A stretch of 64,000 bases of DNA from Microbacterium dauci (GCF_030065535.1 NZ_JASJND010000002.1:62001-126000); one strand, 5' to 3'. Numbered from the stretch's first letter, positions 50,519 through 61,065 are shown. Made by a program: numbers and translations. The notes: a model not told the origin generated them from the sequence alone.

Positions 50519-53500
50519 ATGCACTTGAAGAGCCTGACGCTCAAGGGCTTCAAGTCGTTCGCGCAACCCACGTCGTTCGTGCTGGAACCCGGCGTGACCT
50601 GCATCGTCGGGCCGAACGGCTCCGGGAAATCCAACGTCGTCGACGCACTCGCGTGGGTGATGGGGGAGCAGGGCGCCAAGACGCTCCGCGGCGGCAAGAT
50701 GGAAGACGTCATCTTCGCGGGCACCTCGACCCGCGGGCCGCTGGGGCGCGCCGAGGTGCAGCTCACGATCGACAACAGCGACGGTGCACTCCCGATCGAT
50801 TACACCGAGGTCACGATCAGTCGGACGCTTTTCCGCAACGGCGCGAGCGAGTACGCGATCAACGGCGAAACCTGTCGTCTTCTCGACGTGCAGGAGCTCC
50901 TGAGCGACTCCGGCCTCGGCCGCGAGATGCACGTCATCGTCGGACAGGGGCGCCTGGACACCGTCCTGCAGGCCACGCCCGAGGACCGTCGCGGGTTCAT
51001 CGAAGAGGCCGCCGGGATCCTCAAGCACCGCCGTCGCAAGGAGAAGACGCTCCGCAAGCTCGACGCGATGAACGCGAACCTCACGCGCTTGAGCGATCTC
51101 GCGGGCGAGCTGCGACGCCAGTTGAAGCCCCTCGGGAAGCAAGCCGAGATCGCTCGGGAAGCCGCGACGATCGCGGCCGTCGTCCGCGACGCGAAGGCCC
51201 GACTGTTCGCCGATGAGTTGGCGACGCTCCGCCGCGAGCTCGCCGCCCACGCGCAGGGCGAGCAGGAGCGGCACGCCGAACGCCTCGTTCTGCAGGACCA
51301 GGCCGACCAGATCGCGCAGCGGATCACGGCACTCGAAGCCGATCAACGCTCGGAGGCGGTGGACCGTGCTCGCGCCACCACCTACTCGCTGTCCCAGGTG
51401 CAGGAGCGGCTTCGCGGGCTCGCGTCGCTCGCGGCACAGCGGTTGTCGCTGCTCGAAGACGACGCCGACGCGGTCGTCCAGGCCACGGTGGGCCAGCACA
51501 TGATCGATGAGGCGCGCGCCGAGATCGATGAGATCTCCGCGGGATTTGGCGATGCACAGGATGCCGCGGCCGCTGCGGCGCGCGATGTCATCCGTGCCCG
51601 TGCCGAACTCGACGCGCTCGACGCCGACATCGCGGCGCAGAGTGCGCTCGTGTCCGAACACGACATGCGACTCGCCGCACTTCGAGGTGCCGCCGATTCC
51701 GCTGCATCGAAGGCGGAGGCGCTCCGGGCGGCTGTCGACCGGCAGCAACGCGCCCTCGATGCGGCACGGGAGCGTCGAGCGGAGGCTGAAGCGGCTCTCG
51801 CCGAGGTCGCACCCGTCGGCGACGCGCCGGTCGACACGACCGCCGCGCATACGGCGGCCTACGAGCGTACGCAACGCGAGGCTGCCGAAGCGGAGGCCGC
51901 AGTCGGCGGCATCCGCGATCGACTGCACGCCGCCGAGCGAGAGCGGGAATCGCTCGTCGCCGAGACCGCTGCGCTGGGTCGCGCACTCGACATCCGCAAT
52001 GCCGCAGCAGCCATCGTCGCCCGCGGCGAGTCGGGCGTCCGCGGCTTGGTCGGCGATGCCGTCAAGGTCACAAGCGGTTACGAAGCGGCCGTCTCGGCCG
52101 CACTCGGCGCGCTCGCGGAGGGCGTGCTCGTCGACGACATCGAGACAGGCTTCGCCGCCGTCGCCTCGGCACGTCGCGATGACCTCGGCGCGTTGGACGT
52201 CGCACTCGTGCACGGGGACGTCGTCGAACCACTCGCGGTGACTGGGCTCGTCGCTGCCGCCAGCGTCGTCGAAGCGCCCAGCGGTGTGCTCGCGATTCTC
52301 GGCCGCGTCGGCATCGCCGACGATCTCCCGACCGCGCATGAGGCGGCTCGGCGGGCGGCATCCGACGGCGTCGCCGTCACGGTCGTGACCCGGGGCGGGG
52401 AGGTCGTCACATCGACCACGATCCGCGCCGGCTCGGGCCAGTCACGTTCCCGGCTGGAGCTTGCGGCCGAACGCGACGCGGCTGCGGTGCGACTCGCAGA
52501 GGTCGCGGTCGTCGTCGATTCACTGCGTGAAGCGCTCGTCGATGCGCAGGGCGAGTGGGATGCCGCGCGACGTCGGACGCGCGAAGCGCTCGACGCGCTC
52601 CGCGCCCACGACTCGGAGCTCGCCGCACATACCGAGCAGGTGAACCGCGCGACCGTCCGCCACGAGGCTGCGATCGCGGAGTGCGACCGGCTCGAGTCGG
52701 GGCTGCGGCAGGCCGAGGCGGCTGCCGTCGAAGCGGAGAGCGCCGCGCGTACTCGTGCCGATGCGTTGGATGCCGCGGCCGAAGTACCCCGTCCGATCCT
52801 CGATGCATCGGCCCGGGACGGACTGCTCGATGCGCTCGAGGCTGCGCGCACGGCGGAGATGGACACGCGACTCGGCGTCGAGACCTTGCGTGAGCGGGTG
52901 CGTGCGGCGGAAGCGCGGGTCACGCAGCTCGAGCGTCAGCGTGAGCGCGAACGGGAGGCTGCCGAGGAGGCGGCTCGGCGTGCGGTGATCCGTCGAGCGC
53001 AGCGCGCCGTGGCGGCTGAAGTCGCAGGGCAGCTTCCGGCGGTGCTGGACTCGGTCGATCGCTCGGTCGCGAAGGCTCGCGTCGAGCTCGAGCGCGCGGA
53101 GCAGACCCGCACCGAGGTCACTGCCGAACTGACGGCACTGCGCACGCGCGACGCCGACGTCCGTCGCCGGATGGCCGGGCTCACGGAGTCGGTGCACAGC
53201 CTCGAGTTGCAGATCCACGAGAAGCGATTGCACGTCACGAGCCTGCTCGACCGCGTCGGCTCCGAGCTCGCGCTGAGCGAAGATATTCTTCTGGAGGAAT
53301 ACGGCCCGGACGTGCCGATTCCAGGGGACGGCGATGCTCAGGCCGAGCAGTATGACCGCGCGGCGCAGCGGCGACGTCTGCAGGATGCCGAGCGCAAGCT
53401 GGGGCAGCTCGGACGGGTGAATCCGCTCGCCCTCGAGGAATATGCCGCGCTCGAGCAGCGGCACGCGTTCCTGACCGAACAACTCGACGACCTCGTGCAG

Positions 53501-54016
53501 ACGCGGACGGACCTGCTCACGATCATCGAAGAACTCGATGAGCGGATGCAGTCGATCTTCCTCGCCGCGTTCGAGGACACGCGGGTCGCCTTCGGCGAAG
53601 TGTTCCCGATCCTGTTCCCAGGGGGGACGGGCAGCATCTCGCTGACCGATCCCGACAGCCCACTCACGACCGGCATCGAGGTTTCGGTGCGCCCGGTCGG
53701 CAAGAAGATCGAACGGCTGTCTCTCCTGTCCGGCGGTGAGCGATCACTTGCGGCCGTCGCACTGCTCACGGCGATCTTCAAGGCGCGGCCCAGCCCGTTC
53801 TACATCCTCGACGAGGTGGAGGCGGCGCTCGACGATGCGAACCTCGGGCGCCTCCTCGGCGTATTCGAGCAGCTTCGCGAGTCGTCGCAGCTCATCGTCA
53901 TCACGCACCAGAAGCGCACCATGGAGATCGCCGACGCGCTGTACGGCGTGTCCATGCGCCAGGACGGCGTCTCGGCCGTCGTCGGTCAGCGCGTCCGAGA
54001 GCGCGCAACCGCGTAG
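50519..54016 (+). CDS. smc: chromosome segregation protein SMC
   Basis: A 1165-residue SMC ATPase that with ScpA and ScpB compacts and segregates the chromosome. Walker A is GPNGSGKSNVVDALAWVMGE (about 32-51). Two long coiled-coil arms, very rich in Ala/Glu/Arg, flank the hinge (about 505-650, GVRGLVGDAVKV to GSGQSRSRLEL). The C-terminal head carries the signature LSGGERSLAAVALL and Walker B FYILDEVEAALDDANL. I chose ATG 50519, preceded by GGAGG; the frame is open far upstream but without similarity. ftsY follows 43 bp later. Confidence 0.97.
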   Translation: MHLKSLTLKGFKSFAQPTSFVLEPGVTCIVGPNGSGKSNVVDALAWVMGEQGAKTLRGGKMEDVIFAGTSTRGPLGRAEVQLTIDNSDGALPIDYTEVTISRTLFRNGASEYAINGETCRLLDVQELLSDSGLGREMHVIVGQGRLDTVLQATPEDRRGFIEEAAGILKHRRRKEKTLRKLDAMNANLTRLSDLAGELRRQLKPLGKQAEIAREAATIAAVVRDAKARLFADELATLRRELAAHAQGEQERHAERLVLQDQADQIAQRITALEADQRSEAVDRARATTYSLSQVQERLRGLASLAAQRLSLLEDDADAVVQATVGQHMIDEARAEIDEISAGFGDAQDAAAAAARDVIRARAELDALDADIAAQSALVSEHDMRLAALRGAADSAASKAEALRAAVDRQQRALDAARERRAEAEAALAEVAPVGDAPVDTTAAHTAAYERTQREAAEAEAAVGGIRDRLHAAERERESLVAETAALGRALDIRNAAAAIVARGESGVRGLVGDAVKVTSGYEAAVSAALGALAEGVLVDDIETGFAAVASARRDDLGALDVALVHGDVVEPLAVTGLVAAASVVEAPSGVLAILGRVGIADDLPTAHEAARRAASDGVAVTVVTRGGEVVTSTTIRAGSGQSRSRLELAAERDAAAVRLAEVAVVVDSLREALVDAQGEWDAARRRTREALDALRAHDSELAAHTEQVNRATVRHEAAIAECDRLESGLRQAEAAAVEAESAARTRADALDAAAEVPRPILDASARDGLLDALEAARTAEMDTRLGVETLRERVRAAEARVTQLERQREREREAAEEAARRAVIRRAQRAVAAEVAGQLPAVLDSVDRSVAKARVELERAEQTRTEVTAELTALRTRDADVRRRMAGLTESVHSLELQIHEKRLHVTSLLDRVGSELALSEDILLEEYGPDVPIPGDGDAQAEQYDRAAQRRRLQDAERKLGQLGRVNPLALEEYAALEQRHAFLTEQLDDLVQTRTDLLTIIEELDERMQSIFLAAFEDTRVAFGEVFPILFPGGTGSISLTDPDSPLTTGIEVSVRPVGKKIERLSLLSGGERSLAAVALLTAIFKARPSPFYILDEVEAALDDANLGRLLGVFEQLRESSQLIVITHQKRTMEIADALYGVSMRQDGVSAVVGQRVRERATA

Positions 54017-54059
54017 GGACCGGCGGGGATCGCCGGCGCCGGTCAACTAGCCTGGAACC

Positions 54060-54932
54060 ATGGCGGAGAGTCCCTGGTCCCTCGGTCGCGCGCTGCGCGG
54101 CATGTTCGTGAAGCCGACGATCGATGAGACGACGTGGGATGACCTCGAGACCGCGCTGATCACGGCCGACTTCGGTCCCGACATCTCGGAGCGCATCGTC
54201 GACGAGCTGCGCGCGAAGGTCGAGCGGTACCGCACGACCGACCCGAAGGACCTCCAGCGGATGCTCCGGGAGACGCTCGAGGAGCACTTCGCGAAGTTCG
54301 ACAGCACGCTCCACCTGAGCGAACGTCCCGCGGTTGTCCTCGTCGTCGGCGTGAACGGCGTCGGGAAGACGACCACGATCGGGAAGTTCGCCGCATACCT
54401 GCGGCGGTTCCAGCGTTCGGTCGTCGTGGGCGCGGCGGACACCTTCCGCGCGGCTGCGGTCGACCAGCTCGCCACCTGGGCCGAGCGCGGCGGCGCTGCG
54501 ATCGTTCGCCCCCAGCACGAGGGTCAGGACCCTGCGTCGGTCGCGTATCAGACCATCGAGCACGCGATCCGCACCGGCACTGAGATCGTCCTGGTCGACA
54601 CCGCGGGTCGATTGCACACCAAGGGCGGGCTCATGGATGAGCTCACCAAGATCCGTCGGGTGATCGAGAAGCGGGCGCCGATCAGCGAGGTGCTCCTCGT
54701 GCTCGACGCGACGACGGGCCAGAACGGCGTCATGCAGGCCGAGGCGTTCCTCGAGCATGCCGGGGTCACGGGGCTCGTGCTCACGAAGCTCGACGGCTCA
54801 GCGCGAGGTGGCTTCGTGCTCGCGGTGCAGGAGCGCACCGGCATCCCCGTCAAGCTGCTCGGGCAGGGGGAGGGGATCGGCGATCTGACCGGTTTTACCC
54901 CGCACGTGTTCGCCTCCGCTCTCGTCGATTGA
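54060..54932 (+). CDS. ftsY: signal recognition particle receptor FtsY
   Basis: A 290-residue SRP GTPase that docks Ffh-ribosome complexes at the membrane. The N domain (about 1-80) lacks the long acidic A domain of E. coli FtsY, giving a short form. G-domain motifs: GVNGVGKTTTIGKFA, DTFRAAAVDQL, DTAGRLHTKGGLM and TKLDGSARGGFVL. It is downstream of smc, a neighbourhood conserved in many bacteria, and works with Ffh encoded at 58.3 kb. Confidence 0.96.
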   Translation: MAESPWSLGRALRGMFVKPTIDETTWDDLETALITADFGPDISERIVDELRAKVERYRTTDPKDLQRMLRETLEEHFAKFDSTLHLSERPAVVLVVGVNGVGKTTTIGKFAAYLRRFQRSVVVGAADTFRAAAVDQLATWAERGGAAIVRPQHEGQDPASVAYQTIEHAIRTGTEIVLVDTAGRLHTKGGLMDELTKIRRVIEKRAPISEVLLVLDATTGQNGVMQAEAFLEHAGVTGLVLTKLDGSARGGFVLAVQERTGIPVKLLGQGEGIGDLTGFTPHVFASALVD

Positions 54933-54978
54933 CGGTGCGGCGCTCGCGCCGCGGCACCAAGGCTGGTTTCATGGAGCC

Positions 54979-55479
54979 ATGGCGATCGAGCACGACTACT
55001 TCGGCCTGCTGGAGTCCGGTCCGGACGGGTCGATCTTCTGGTCCGAAGCGGTGGACTTCGGTGATCAGCGCGTGACGGTCGACCTCACCGCGCCCGACCA
55101 AGACGACGTCTCGATCGACGCCCTCGACGTGGCGGCCGCGATGATCTCGGGCCTCGAGGCGATCGATCTGCGTGCCCGCAATGCGATGGTGTCCGAGCTC
55201 GATGACCGGACCAGTGAGGTGACGGAGTACATCTTGCAGCAGCAGGAGCTGCTCGGTGAAGACCTCGACGACCTCCTCGTCGACGTTTCGGGCGACGTGC
55301 ACATGGATGTCATCCGTTCCCTGCAGCTGATGAGCATGACGATCCTCGCCGACGAGCACGACGGGAAGGATCCGTTCGCGGTGCTCGAGTATGCGCTCGA
55401 CCCCGATTCCACCGACGATGTGCTGCTCGTGAACCTCGACGTCGCCGGCGCGGTGCAGTCGGTGACCAGCGCCGACTGA
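54979..55479 (+). CDS. DUF2004-family protein
   Basis: A 166-residue acidic, soluble protein (MAIEHDYFGLLESGPDGSIFW...) with no TM segment or catalytic motif. Sequence style and length fit the DUF2004 family of unknown function. Runs of Asp/Glu with alternating hydrophobics suggest a beta-sandwich followed by helices. It lies 46 bp after ftsY, and the next gene is convergent. Confidence 0.7.
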   Translation: MAIEHDYFGLLESGPDGSIFWSEAVDFGDQRVTVDLTAPDQDDVSIDALDVAAAMISGLEAIDLRARNAMVSELDDRTSEVTEYILQQQELLGEDLDDLLVDVSGDVHMDVIRSLQLMSMTILADEHDGKDPFAVLEYALDPDSTDDVLLVNLDVAGAVQSVTSAD

Positions 55480-55495
55480 CCGCACCGGCATCCGC

Positions 55496-55828
55496 TCAGT
55501 TCGCGTTCGCCCAGTCGAGCGCCTGCTGCAAGACGGCCAGCTCCCGGTACCAGGTGCGCACCTCGACGCGGCATCGAACGCGGTCGATCCGGGTGTCATA
55601 CTCGCCGCACTCGGCCATGGCTTCGGAATCCGTGGGCGGGTGGATCGACGACCCGTCGGCGTACTCGATCGAGAAGCCGTTCGCGGCGTCCCCGGTGACC
55701 GCGATCACCGTGTCGGGCGGCGGGGCTGCTTCGGTGGCGTTCGCCGCCACGGGGATCGCGATAGCCGAGGCCAGGAAGACGGCGGCCAGTCCGAGTCCGA
55801 GTGTGCGTGTGCGTGTGCGCATGAGCAT
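55496..55828 (-). CDS. small secreted protein, function unknown
   Basis: A 110-residue protein with a Sec signal peptide: basic LMRTRTRTLG, a hydrophobic core and a likely cleavage after VAANA (about residue 31). The mature part of about 79 residues has two Cys (AECGEY, RVRCRV) that could pair. GAAAGGA lies 7 bp before the start at 55828. No domain recognised. It is convergent with the DUF2004 gene and follows lipA on the same strand after about 140 bp. Confidence 0.65.
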   Translation of the reverse strand: MLMRTRTRTLGLGLAAVFLASAIAIPVAANATEAAPPPDTVIAVTGDAANGFSIEYADGSSIHPPTDSEAMAECGEYDTRIDRVRCRVEVRTWYRELAVLQQALDWANAN

Positions 55829-55967
55829 GGGCGTCCTTTCGTCGTGCCGACGCGCGGATGCGGCGCCGACGACACGACGGTAGGGACGAGCGGATGCCGC
55901 GCGACCTCGCACGCCGCCCGTTGTGGAGGGGCTGCGGGCGGACGCCGCTGTGGAGGAGTCGGTCTGC

Positions 55968-56993
55968 TCAGACGGCCTGCGCGAACCCGGCGGACGCAGC
56001 CTCGTCCGCGAGGTGCGCGAGCGTCGGCGGAAGCGGCCTACCCTTCGCGGCCATGGAACCGGCCCAGAGACGTCCGGCCCGATACGACGAACGCACGAGC
56101 GGGCCGGCGAGGACGCCGAGGAAACCGATGCGTTCGGCGACCTCCTTGTACTCGACAAACTCCTGGGGCTTCACCCAACGGGCAACCGGCAGGTGCCGGG
56201 GGCTCGGGCGCAGGTACTGCGTGATGGTGATGATGTCGGTGCCGGCGTCGTGGAGATCGTGGAGTGCCTGCACGACCTCGTCCGGATCCTCACCCATTCC
56301 GAGGATGAGGTTCGACTTCGTGATGAGGCCCGCATCGCGGGCGCGGGTGAGAACGCCGAGCGAGCGGTCGTAGCGGAAGGCCGGTCGGATCCGCTTGAAG
56401 ATGCGCGGCACCGTTTCGACATTATGAGCGAACACCTCGGGGCGCGCGTCGAAGACCTCGTCGAGCAGGTGCGGCTCACCGTTGAAGTCGGTGGCGAGCA
56501 GCTCGACGCCGGTGCCGGGGTTGTGGGCGCGGATCTGCCGCACGGTCTCCGCGTTCAGCCAAGCGCCGCCGTCCGGGAGGTCATCGCGTGCGACGCACGT
56601 CACCGTGGCGTATCGCAGGCGCATGCGCTGCACGCTTTCCGCGACCCGGCGCGGCTCGTCGGTGTCGTAGTCCGCAGGCTTGCCGGTGTCGATCTGGCAG
56701 AAGTCGCATCGCCTCGTGCATTGGGAACCGCCAATGAGGAACGTCGCCTCGCGGTCTTCCCAACACTCGAAGATGTTTGGGCAGCCCGCCTCCTGGCAGA
56801 CGGTGTGCAGCCCCTCATCTTTGACCAGCCGCTGGAGGCCCTGGTACTCCGGGCCCATCCTGGCGGTCGTGCGGATCCACTCCGGCTTCCGCTCGATCGG
56901 TGTCTCCGCGTTGCGCACCTCGAGACGCAGCAGTTTGCGTCCGCCCGGCGCCGTCCCGGTCGTGCCCGCCCCGCCGGTCCCGCACGCGCTCAC
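55968..56993 (-). CDS. lipA: lipoyl synthase
   Basis: A radical-SAM enzyme that inserts two sulfurs into the octanoyl chain on lipoyl domains. The 341-residue protein has the auxiliary cluster motif [12 protein letters not shown], the radical-SAM cluster CTRRCDFC (C-x3-C-x2-C) and the C-terminal RSSYRAG with the Ser that binds the auxiliary cluster. The GTG start at 56993 overlaps the lipB stop (GTGA), so LipB and LipA are coupled and act in sequence: LipB loads octanoate, LipA thiolates it. Confidence 0.97.
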   Translation of the reverse strand: MSACGTGGAGTTGTAPGGRKLLRLEVRNAETPIERKPEWIRTTARMGPEYQGLQRLVKDEGLHTVCQEAGCPNIFECWEDREATFLIGGSQCTRRCDFCQIDTGKPADYDTDEPRRVAESVQRMRLRYATVTCVARDDLPDGGAWLNAETVRQIRAHNPGTGVELLATDFNGEPHLLDEVFDARPEVFAHNVETVPRIFKRIRPAFRYDRSLGVLTRARDAGLITKSNLILGMGEDPDEVVQALHDLHDAGTDIITITQYLRPSPRHLPVARWVKPQEFVEYKEVAERIGFLGVLAGPLVRSSYRAGRLWAGSMAAKGRPLPPTLAHLADEAASAGFAQAV

Positions 56994-57631
56994 GCGGCGA
57001 CCTCCGTGGCGAAGGCGCGAGCGAACGCGTCGGCGACCACCGGGAGGGCTGTCGCCACCGGGATGGGCCTCCTCGCCACCGCGCTGAGCGTCGTGACATC
57101 GGCGTCCGGGATCCCGCACGGCACGATGTGGCGGAACGGTTCGAGGTCGTTGTCGCAGTTCAGTGCGAACCCGTGCATGGTGACCCCGCGCTCGACGCGG
57201 ACACCGATCGCGGCGACCTTGGCTTCGCCGCTCGCACCGTCGACCCACACGCCGCTCCGCCCGCCGACGCGACGCGAGACGATGCCCAGCGCCGCGATCA
57301 CGTCGATGAGGATGCCCTCGAGGAGCCGGACATGGGCGACCACGTCGACGGGCGAGGCGAGCGGCACGATCGGATATCCGACGAGCTGGCCCGGACCGTG
57401 CCAGGTGATCTTGCCGCCGCGGTCGACGTCGATCACGGGCGTGCCGTCGTCTGGTCGCTCATGCGCCTCCGTGCGGGCGCCGGCGGTGTACACGGGGGAG
57501 TGCTCGAGCAGCAGCAGCGTCGGCGGACGGACGCCGGCCACGACGTCTCGGTGCGTCTCGCGCTGCACCGCCCACGCCGCGCGGTAGTCGACGCTGTCGG
57601 GTGCGAGCCCTTCGGTGCGGATCTCGAGCAT
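56990..57631 (-). CDS. lipB: octanoyl-[ACP]:protein octanoyltransferase
   Basis: A 213-residue acyltransferase that moves octanoate from ACP to lipoyl domains. The active-site Lys is in [17 protein letters not shown] and the Cys in HIVPCGIPD; the [17 protein letters not shown] stretch is also diagnostic. I chose the start at 57631 (MLEIRTEG), preceded by GAGGGAG. It is divergent from a TetR gene, with a palindromic site between them. Confidence 0.96.
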   Translation of the reverse strand: MLEIRTEGLAPDSVDYRAAWAVQRETHRDVVAGVRPPTLLLLEHSPVYTAGARTEAHERPDDGTPVIDVDRGGKITWHGPGQLVGYPIVPLASPVDVVAHVRLLEGILIDVIAALGIVSRRVGGRSGVWVDGASGEAKVAAIGVRVERGVTMHGFALNCDNDLEPFRHIVPCGIPDADVTTLSAVARRPIPVATALPVVADAFARAFATEVAA

Positions 57632-57644
57632 GACGACTCCCTCG

Positions 57645-57665
57645 TTGTTGAACTCAGTGCAACAA
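57645..57665. promoter_or_regulatory. palindrome in the lipB-tetR intergenic region
   Basis: TTGTTG-N9-CAACAA in the 56-bp gap between lipB and the TetR gene. This is a likely operator for the adjacent TetR protein, placed to control both directions. Confidence 0.6.
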
Positions 57666-57687
57666 TACCGCCCAGTAAGCTCGCCCC

Positions 57688-58236
57688 ATGTCACTCGGTC
57701 GTCCTCGCGCGTCGTCGCGCGCATTCATCTCGGATGCCGCGTGCGAGCTCTTCCTGGAGCGCGGTTTCGAGGCGACATCGGTGACCGACATCGCGCAGCG
57801 CGCCGGCGTCAGCCGATCGAGCTTCTTCAACTACTTCCCGTCGAAGGACGCGATCATCTGGTCTGCACTCGACGAGCGGATCGATGTGCTCGGCGAGCGG
57901 CTGCGCGAGCAGGATGTCACCGCTGCGCTCCACGCGGTCGCTGACGGACTGAGACCGGACGCCCTGGCGCTCGCGCTGACGAACGCGCAGGCGATGGGGA
58001 TGGAGTCGGAGCTCGATCGTGCGGCGGCGCTCCGCGCGGCAGCGATCGCGTCGACCGTCGCGCAGGCGCTCACCGGCCGAGGGATGGATCCCGTCGAGGC
58101 CGCCGTGGCGGGTGCAGCGCACGGGGGTGCGGTGATGGCGGCCATTCGCGCATGGGCGGCGGCCGGTGCAGGACGGACGACCTTGGCGAGTCCGCTTGCC
58201 GTCGCGCTCGCCCGCGCGGCTCGCACGCTGCACTGA
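57688..58236 (+). CDS. TetR-family transcriptional regulator
   Basis: A 182-residue TetR-type regulator. The HTH runs from [48 protein letters not shown] (about 10-57). The C-terminal ligand domain is Ala-rich. It is divergent from lipB, with only 56 bp between them containing the 21-bp palindrome, so it may control lipoate synthesis or only itself. The effector is unknown. Confidence 0.9.
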   Translation: MSLGRPRASSRAFISDAACELFLERGFEATSVTDIAQRAGVSRSSFFNYFPSKDAIIWSALDERIDVLGERLREQDVTAALHAVADGLRPDALALALTNAQAMGMESELDRAAALRAAAIASTVAQALTGRGMDPVEAAVAGAAHGGAVMAAIRAWAAAGAGRTTLASPLAVALARAARTLH

Positions 58237-58288
58237 CACTGCACTCACGGTGATCGTCGCGGTGCCGCTCGACTAAACTCGACCCATC

Positions 58289-59842
58289 ATGGCTACTTTC
58301 GGCACCCTCTCCGATCGTCTCACCGAGACGTTCCGCAACCTCCGCACCAAGGGCAAGCTCTCGCCCGCGGACATCGACGGGACCGTCCGGGAGATCCGGC
58401 GCGCGCTGCTCGACGCGGACGTCGCGCTCGCGGTGGTTAAGGACTTCACCAGCAAGGTGCGCGACCGCGCGCTCGGCGACGAGGTGAGCCGTGCGCTCAA
58501 CCCGGCCCAGCAGGTCGTGCAGATCGTCAACGAGGAGCTCGTCGCAATCCTCGGTGGCCAGCAGCGCCGGTTGCAGTTCGCGAAGCAGCCGCCGACCGTC
58601 ATCATGCTCGCCGGACTCCAGGGTTCGGGAAAGACGACCTTTGCGGGCAAGCTCGCGAAGCAGCTCGAGAAGGACGGCCACACGCCGCTCCTGGTCGCGT
58701 GCGACCTCCAGCGCCCGAACGCCGTGAACCAGCTCACCGTGGTCGCGGAGCGCGCCGGAGCCGCGATCTTCGCCCCGGAGCCCGGCAACGGCGTCGGCGA
58801 CCCGGTCAAGGTCGCCAAGGCGGGCGTCGACCACGCCCGCCGCCAGCAGCACGATGTGGTCATCATCGACACCGCCGGACGACTCGGTGTGGATGCCGAG
58901 CTCATGCGACAGGCATCCGACATCCGCAAGGCGACCGATCCCGACGAGGTGCTCTTCGTCATCGACTCGATGATCGGTCAGGACGCGGTCGCCACGGCGA
59001 GGGCGTTCCAGGACGGTGTCGACTTCACCGGTGTCGTGCTCTCGAAGCTCGACGGTGACGCACGCGGTGGTGCCGCACTGTCGGTGGCATCCGTCACGGG
59101 TCGCCCGATCATCTTTGCCTCCACGGGTGAGGGACTCGACGACCTCGAGCCGTTCCACCCTGACCGTATGGCGAGCCGGATCCTCGACCTCGGTGACATC
59201 CTCACGCTCATCGAGCAGGCTCAGCAGGCCTTCGACGAGGAAGAGGCGCAGAAGGTCGCCGAAAAGCTCGCCAAGGAGCAGTTCACGCTCGAGGACTTCC
59301 TCGAGCAGCTCCAGCAGGTCCGCAAAATGGGCTCGATGAAGAAGATGCTCGGGATGCTGCCGGGCATGGGCCAGATGAAGCAGCAGATCGAGCAGTTCGA
59401 CGAACGCGAGATCGACCGCACTGAGGCGATCATCCGCTCGATGACGCCGGGGGAGCGCCGCAATCCGAAGGTCCTCAACGGCTCGCGCCGTCTGCGGATC
59501 GCGCGCGGTTCGGGCATGACCGTGACCGACGTGAACCAGCTCGTCCAGCGGTTCGACCAGGCCGCGAAGATGATGAAGACCGTCGCTCGCGGGGGTGTGC
59601 CCAGCATGCCCGGGATGGGCGCCGTCGGCGGCAAGCCCGGCGCGTCGAGCAAGCGAGGCAACAAGAAGCAGAAGTCGAGCGGTGGCTCGCGCTCGGGGAA
59701 CCCGGCGAAGCGGGCTGCCGAGAACGCCGGTCTCGCTGCGGCATCGACCGCAGCGAGCGGTTCGGGCTTCGGGCTCGGCGGTGCGCAGCAGCCGAGCGAG
59801 GCCGACCTCGCGGAGATCCAGAAGCTCTTCGGCAAGGGCTGA
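58289..59842 (+). CDS. ffh: signal recognition particle protein (54 kDa homolog)
   Basis: A 517-residue Ffh that binds 4.5S RNA and signal peptides and pairs with FtsY. The N domain is 1-95; the G domain has GLQGSGKTTFAGKLA, DTAGRLGVDAELM and SKLDGDARGGAALS. The Met-rich M domain (about 325-440) has MGSMKKMLGMLPGMGQMKQ and the RNA-binding SRRLRIARGSGMTVTDVNQL. A C-terminal extension rich in Lys/Gly/Ser follows, longer than in E. coli. The gene is 53 bp after the TetR gene and convergent with the GCS2-family ligase. Confidence 0.97.
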   Translation: MATFGTLSDRLTETFRNLRTKGKLSPADIDGTVREIRRALLDADVALAVVKDFTSKVRDRALGDEVSRALNPAQQVVQIVNEELVAILGGQQRRLQFAKQPPTVIMLAGLQGSGKTTFAGKLAKQLEKDGHTPLLVACDLQRPNAVNQLTVVAERAGAAIFAPEPGNGVGDPVKVAKAGVDHARRQQHDVVIIDTAGRLGVDAELMRQASDIRKATDPDEVLFVIDSMIGQDAVATARAFQDGVDFTGVVLSKLDGDARGGAALSVASVTGRPIIFASTGEGLDDLEPFHPDRMASRILDLGDILTLIEQAQQAFDEEEAQKVAEKLAKEQFTLEDFLEQLQQVRKMGSMKKMLGMLPGMGQMKQQIEQFDEREIDRTEAIIRSMTPGERRNPKVLNGSRRLRIARGSGMTVTDVNQLVQRFDQAAKMMKTVARGGVPSMPGMGAVGGKPGASSKRGNKKQKSSGGSRSGNPAKRAAENAGLAAASTAASGSGFGLGGAQQPSEADLAEIQKLFGKG

Positions 59843-59848
59843 CCCCGC

Positions 59849-61006
59849 TCAGCCGAGGGCGACCTGCTCGCGCAGCGTCGGGCCGCCCCGGAATTCGCGG
59901 ATGAGGTGCTGCACGACCTCGCGGAGATCGCCGCCTGCAGCATCCGCGACCCGGATCTGCCGCGCGTAGCTCGCCCCCTGCGCGAGGATCGTCCCCACTC
60001 CGGCGAACTCTTTCGCGCAGTGGAGCTCCGCCGCGATCGGCGCGAGCTCGTCCACCATCTCGGCGAGGTGCTCGGAGACTTGGCGCTGCGCCCCCGACCG
60101 ATCGACGATCACGTCGGCTTCGAGACCGTAGCGAGCCGCACGCCACTTGTTCTCGCGGACGAACCAGGGCTGGATCGTCGGCAGGGCCTCACCGGCGTCG
60201 AGCATCCGCGAGAAGCGCTCGACGAGTACCTGGACGAGTGCGGCGACCGCGGCGAGCTCCGGCAGCGTCGACATCCCGTCGCACGCGCGAACCTCGATCG
60301 TGCCCCACTTCGGCGCCGGACGGATGTCCCAGCGGACCTCGGTGGCGTCCTCCATGACGCCGGTACGGACCATGTCGTCGAGGTACGCCCCGTACGCATC
60401 CCACGTCTCGAGCGGCCACGGCAATCCCGCCGTCGGAAGCTGTTGGAACACGAGCGCGCGATTTGACGCGTACCCGGTCCGGTCGCCCGCCCAGAACGGG
60501 CTCGACGCCGATAGTGCTTGGAGGTGGGGAAGGTAGGCGGTCAGGGCGTTCACGATCGGCATGACCTTGTTCACGTCCTCGACGCCGATGTGGACGTGGA
60601 TGCCCCAGATCATCATGTTGCGACCCCACCACTGGGTCCGTTCGATGAGCTTGTGATACCTGGTCTTGTCGGTGACCGCTTGGTCGTACCAGCGCGCGAA
60701 GGGGTGGCTCCCGGCGCACAGGAGCTCGATGCCCTGGGGGTCGGTCACGGTGCGGACCGTCCGGATCGCGTCGGCGATGTCGTCGACCGCAGCGGCGACC
60801 GTGTCGCCCACGCCGCTCGTGATCTCGACCGTGTTCGTCAGGAGCTCACCCGTGATGGTGTGACGCTCGTGCTCGGCTGCCGCCTCGACGACGTCCAACA
60901 CGTTCCGCGCGCGCGGAACGAGGTCGCCGGAATCGCGGTCCGCGAGCATGAGCTCCCATTCGATCCCCACGGTCGATCGGGCCGATGTCGCGAAGGGCAG
61001 CGTCAT
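59849..61006 (-). CDS. glutamate--cysteine ligase family 2 protein (YbdK-like)
   Basis: A 385-residue carboxylate-amine ligase of the GCS2/YbdK group. Characteristic stretches are [20 protein letters not shown] at the N-terminus, [28 protein letters not shown] and [19 protein letters not shown]. YbdK proteins have weak glutamate-cysteine ligase activity in vitro, and actinobacteria use mycothiol rather than glutathione, so the physiological substrate is uncertain. I chose the start at 61006 ([12 protein letters not shown]). The gene is convergent with ffh and divergent from rpsP. Confidence 0.88.
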   Translation of the reverse strand: MTLPFATSARSTVGIEWELMLADRDSGDLVPRARNVLDVVEAAAEHERHTITGELLTNTVEITSGVGDTVAAAVDDIADAIRTVRTVTDPQGIELLCAGSHPFARWYDQAVTDKTRYHKLIERTQWWGRNMMIWGIHVHIGVEDVNKVMPIVNALTAYLPHLQALSASSPFWAGDRTGYASNRALVFQQLPTAGLPWPLETWDAYGAYLDDMVRTGVMEDATEVRWDIRPAPKWGTIEVRACDGMSTLPELAAVAALVQVLVERFSRMLDAGEALPTIQPWFVRENKWRAARYGLEADVIVDRSGAQRQVSEHLAEMVDELAPIAAELHCAKEFAGVGTILAQGASYARQIRVADAAGGDLREVVQHLIREFRGGPTLREQVALG

Positions 61007-61035
61007 GCGGCCAGTGTGCCACGCCGGCCCCGGTG

Positions 61036-61065
61036 TTCGCGGCATCCCGACGGATCTGGCAGAAT
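61036..61065 (+). promoter_or_regulatory. probable rpsP operon promoter
   Basis: CAGAAT (61060-61065) within TGGCAGAAT, with TTCGCG 18 bp upstream. The same TGGCAGAAT string precedes rplS at 63703-63711, supporting its use in ribosomal-protein promoters. About 125 bp of 5' leader separate it from the rpsP start. Confidence 0.45.
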
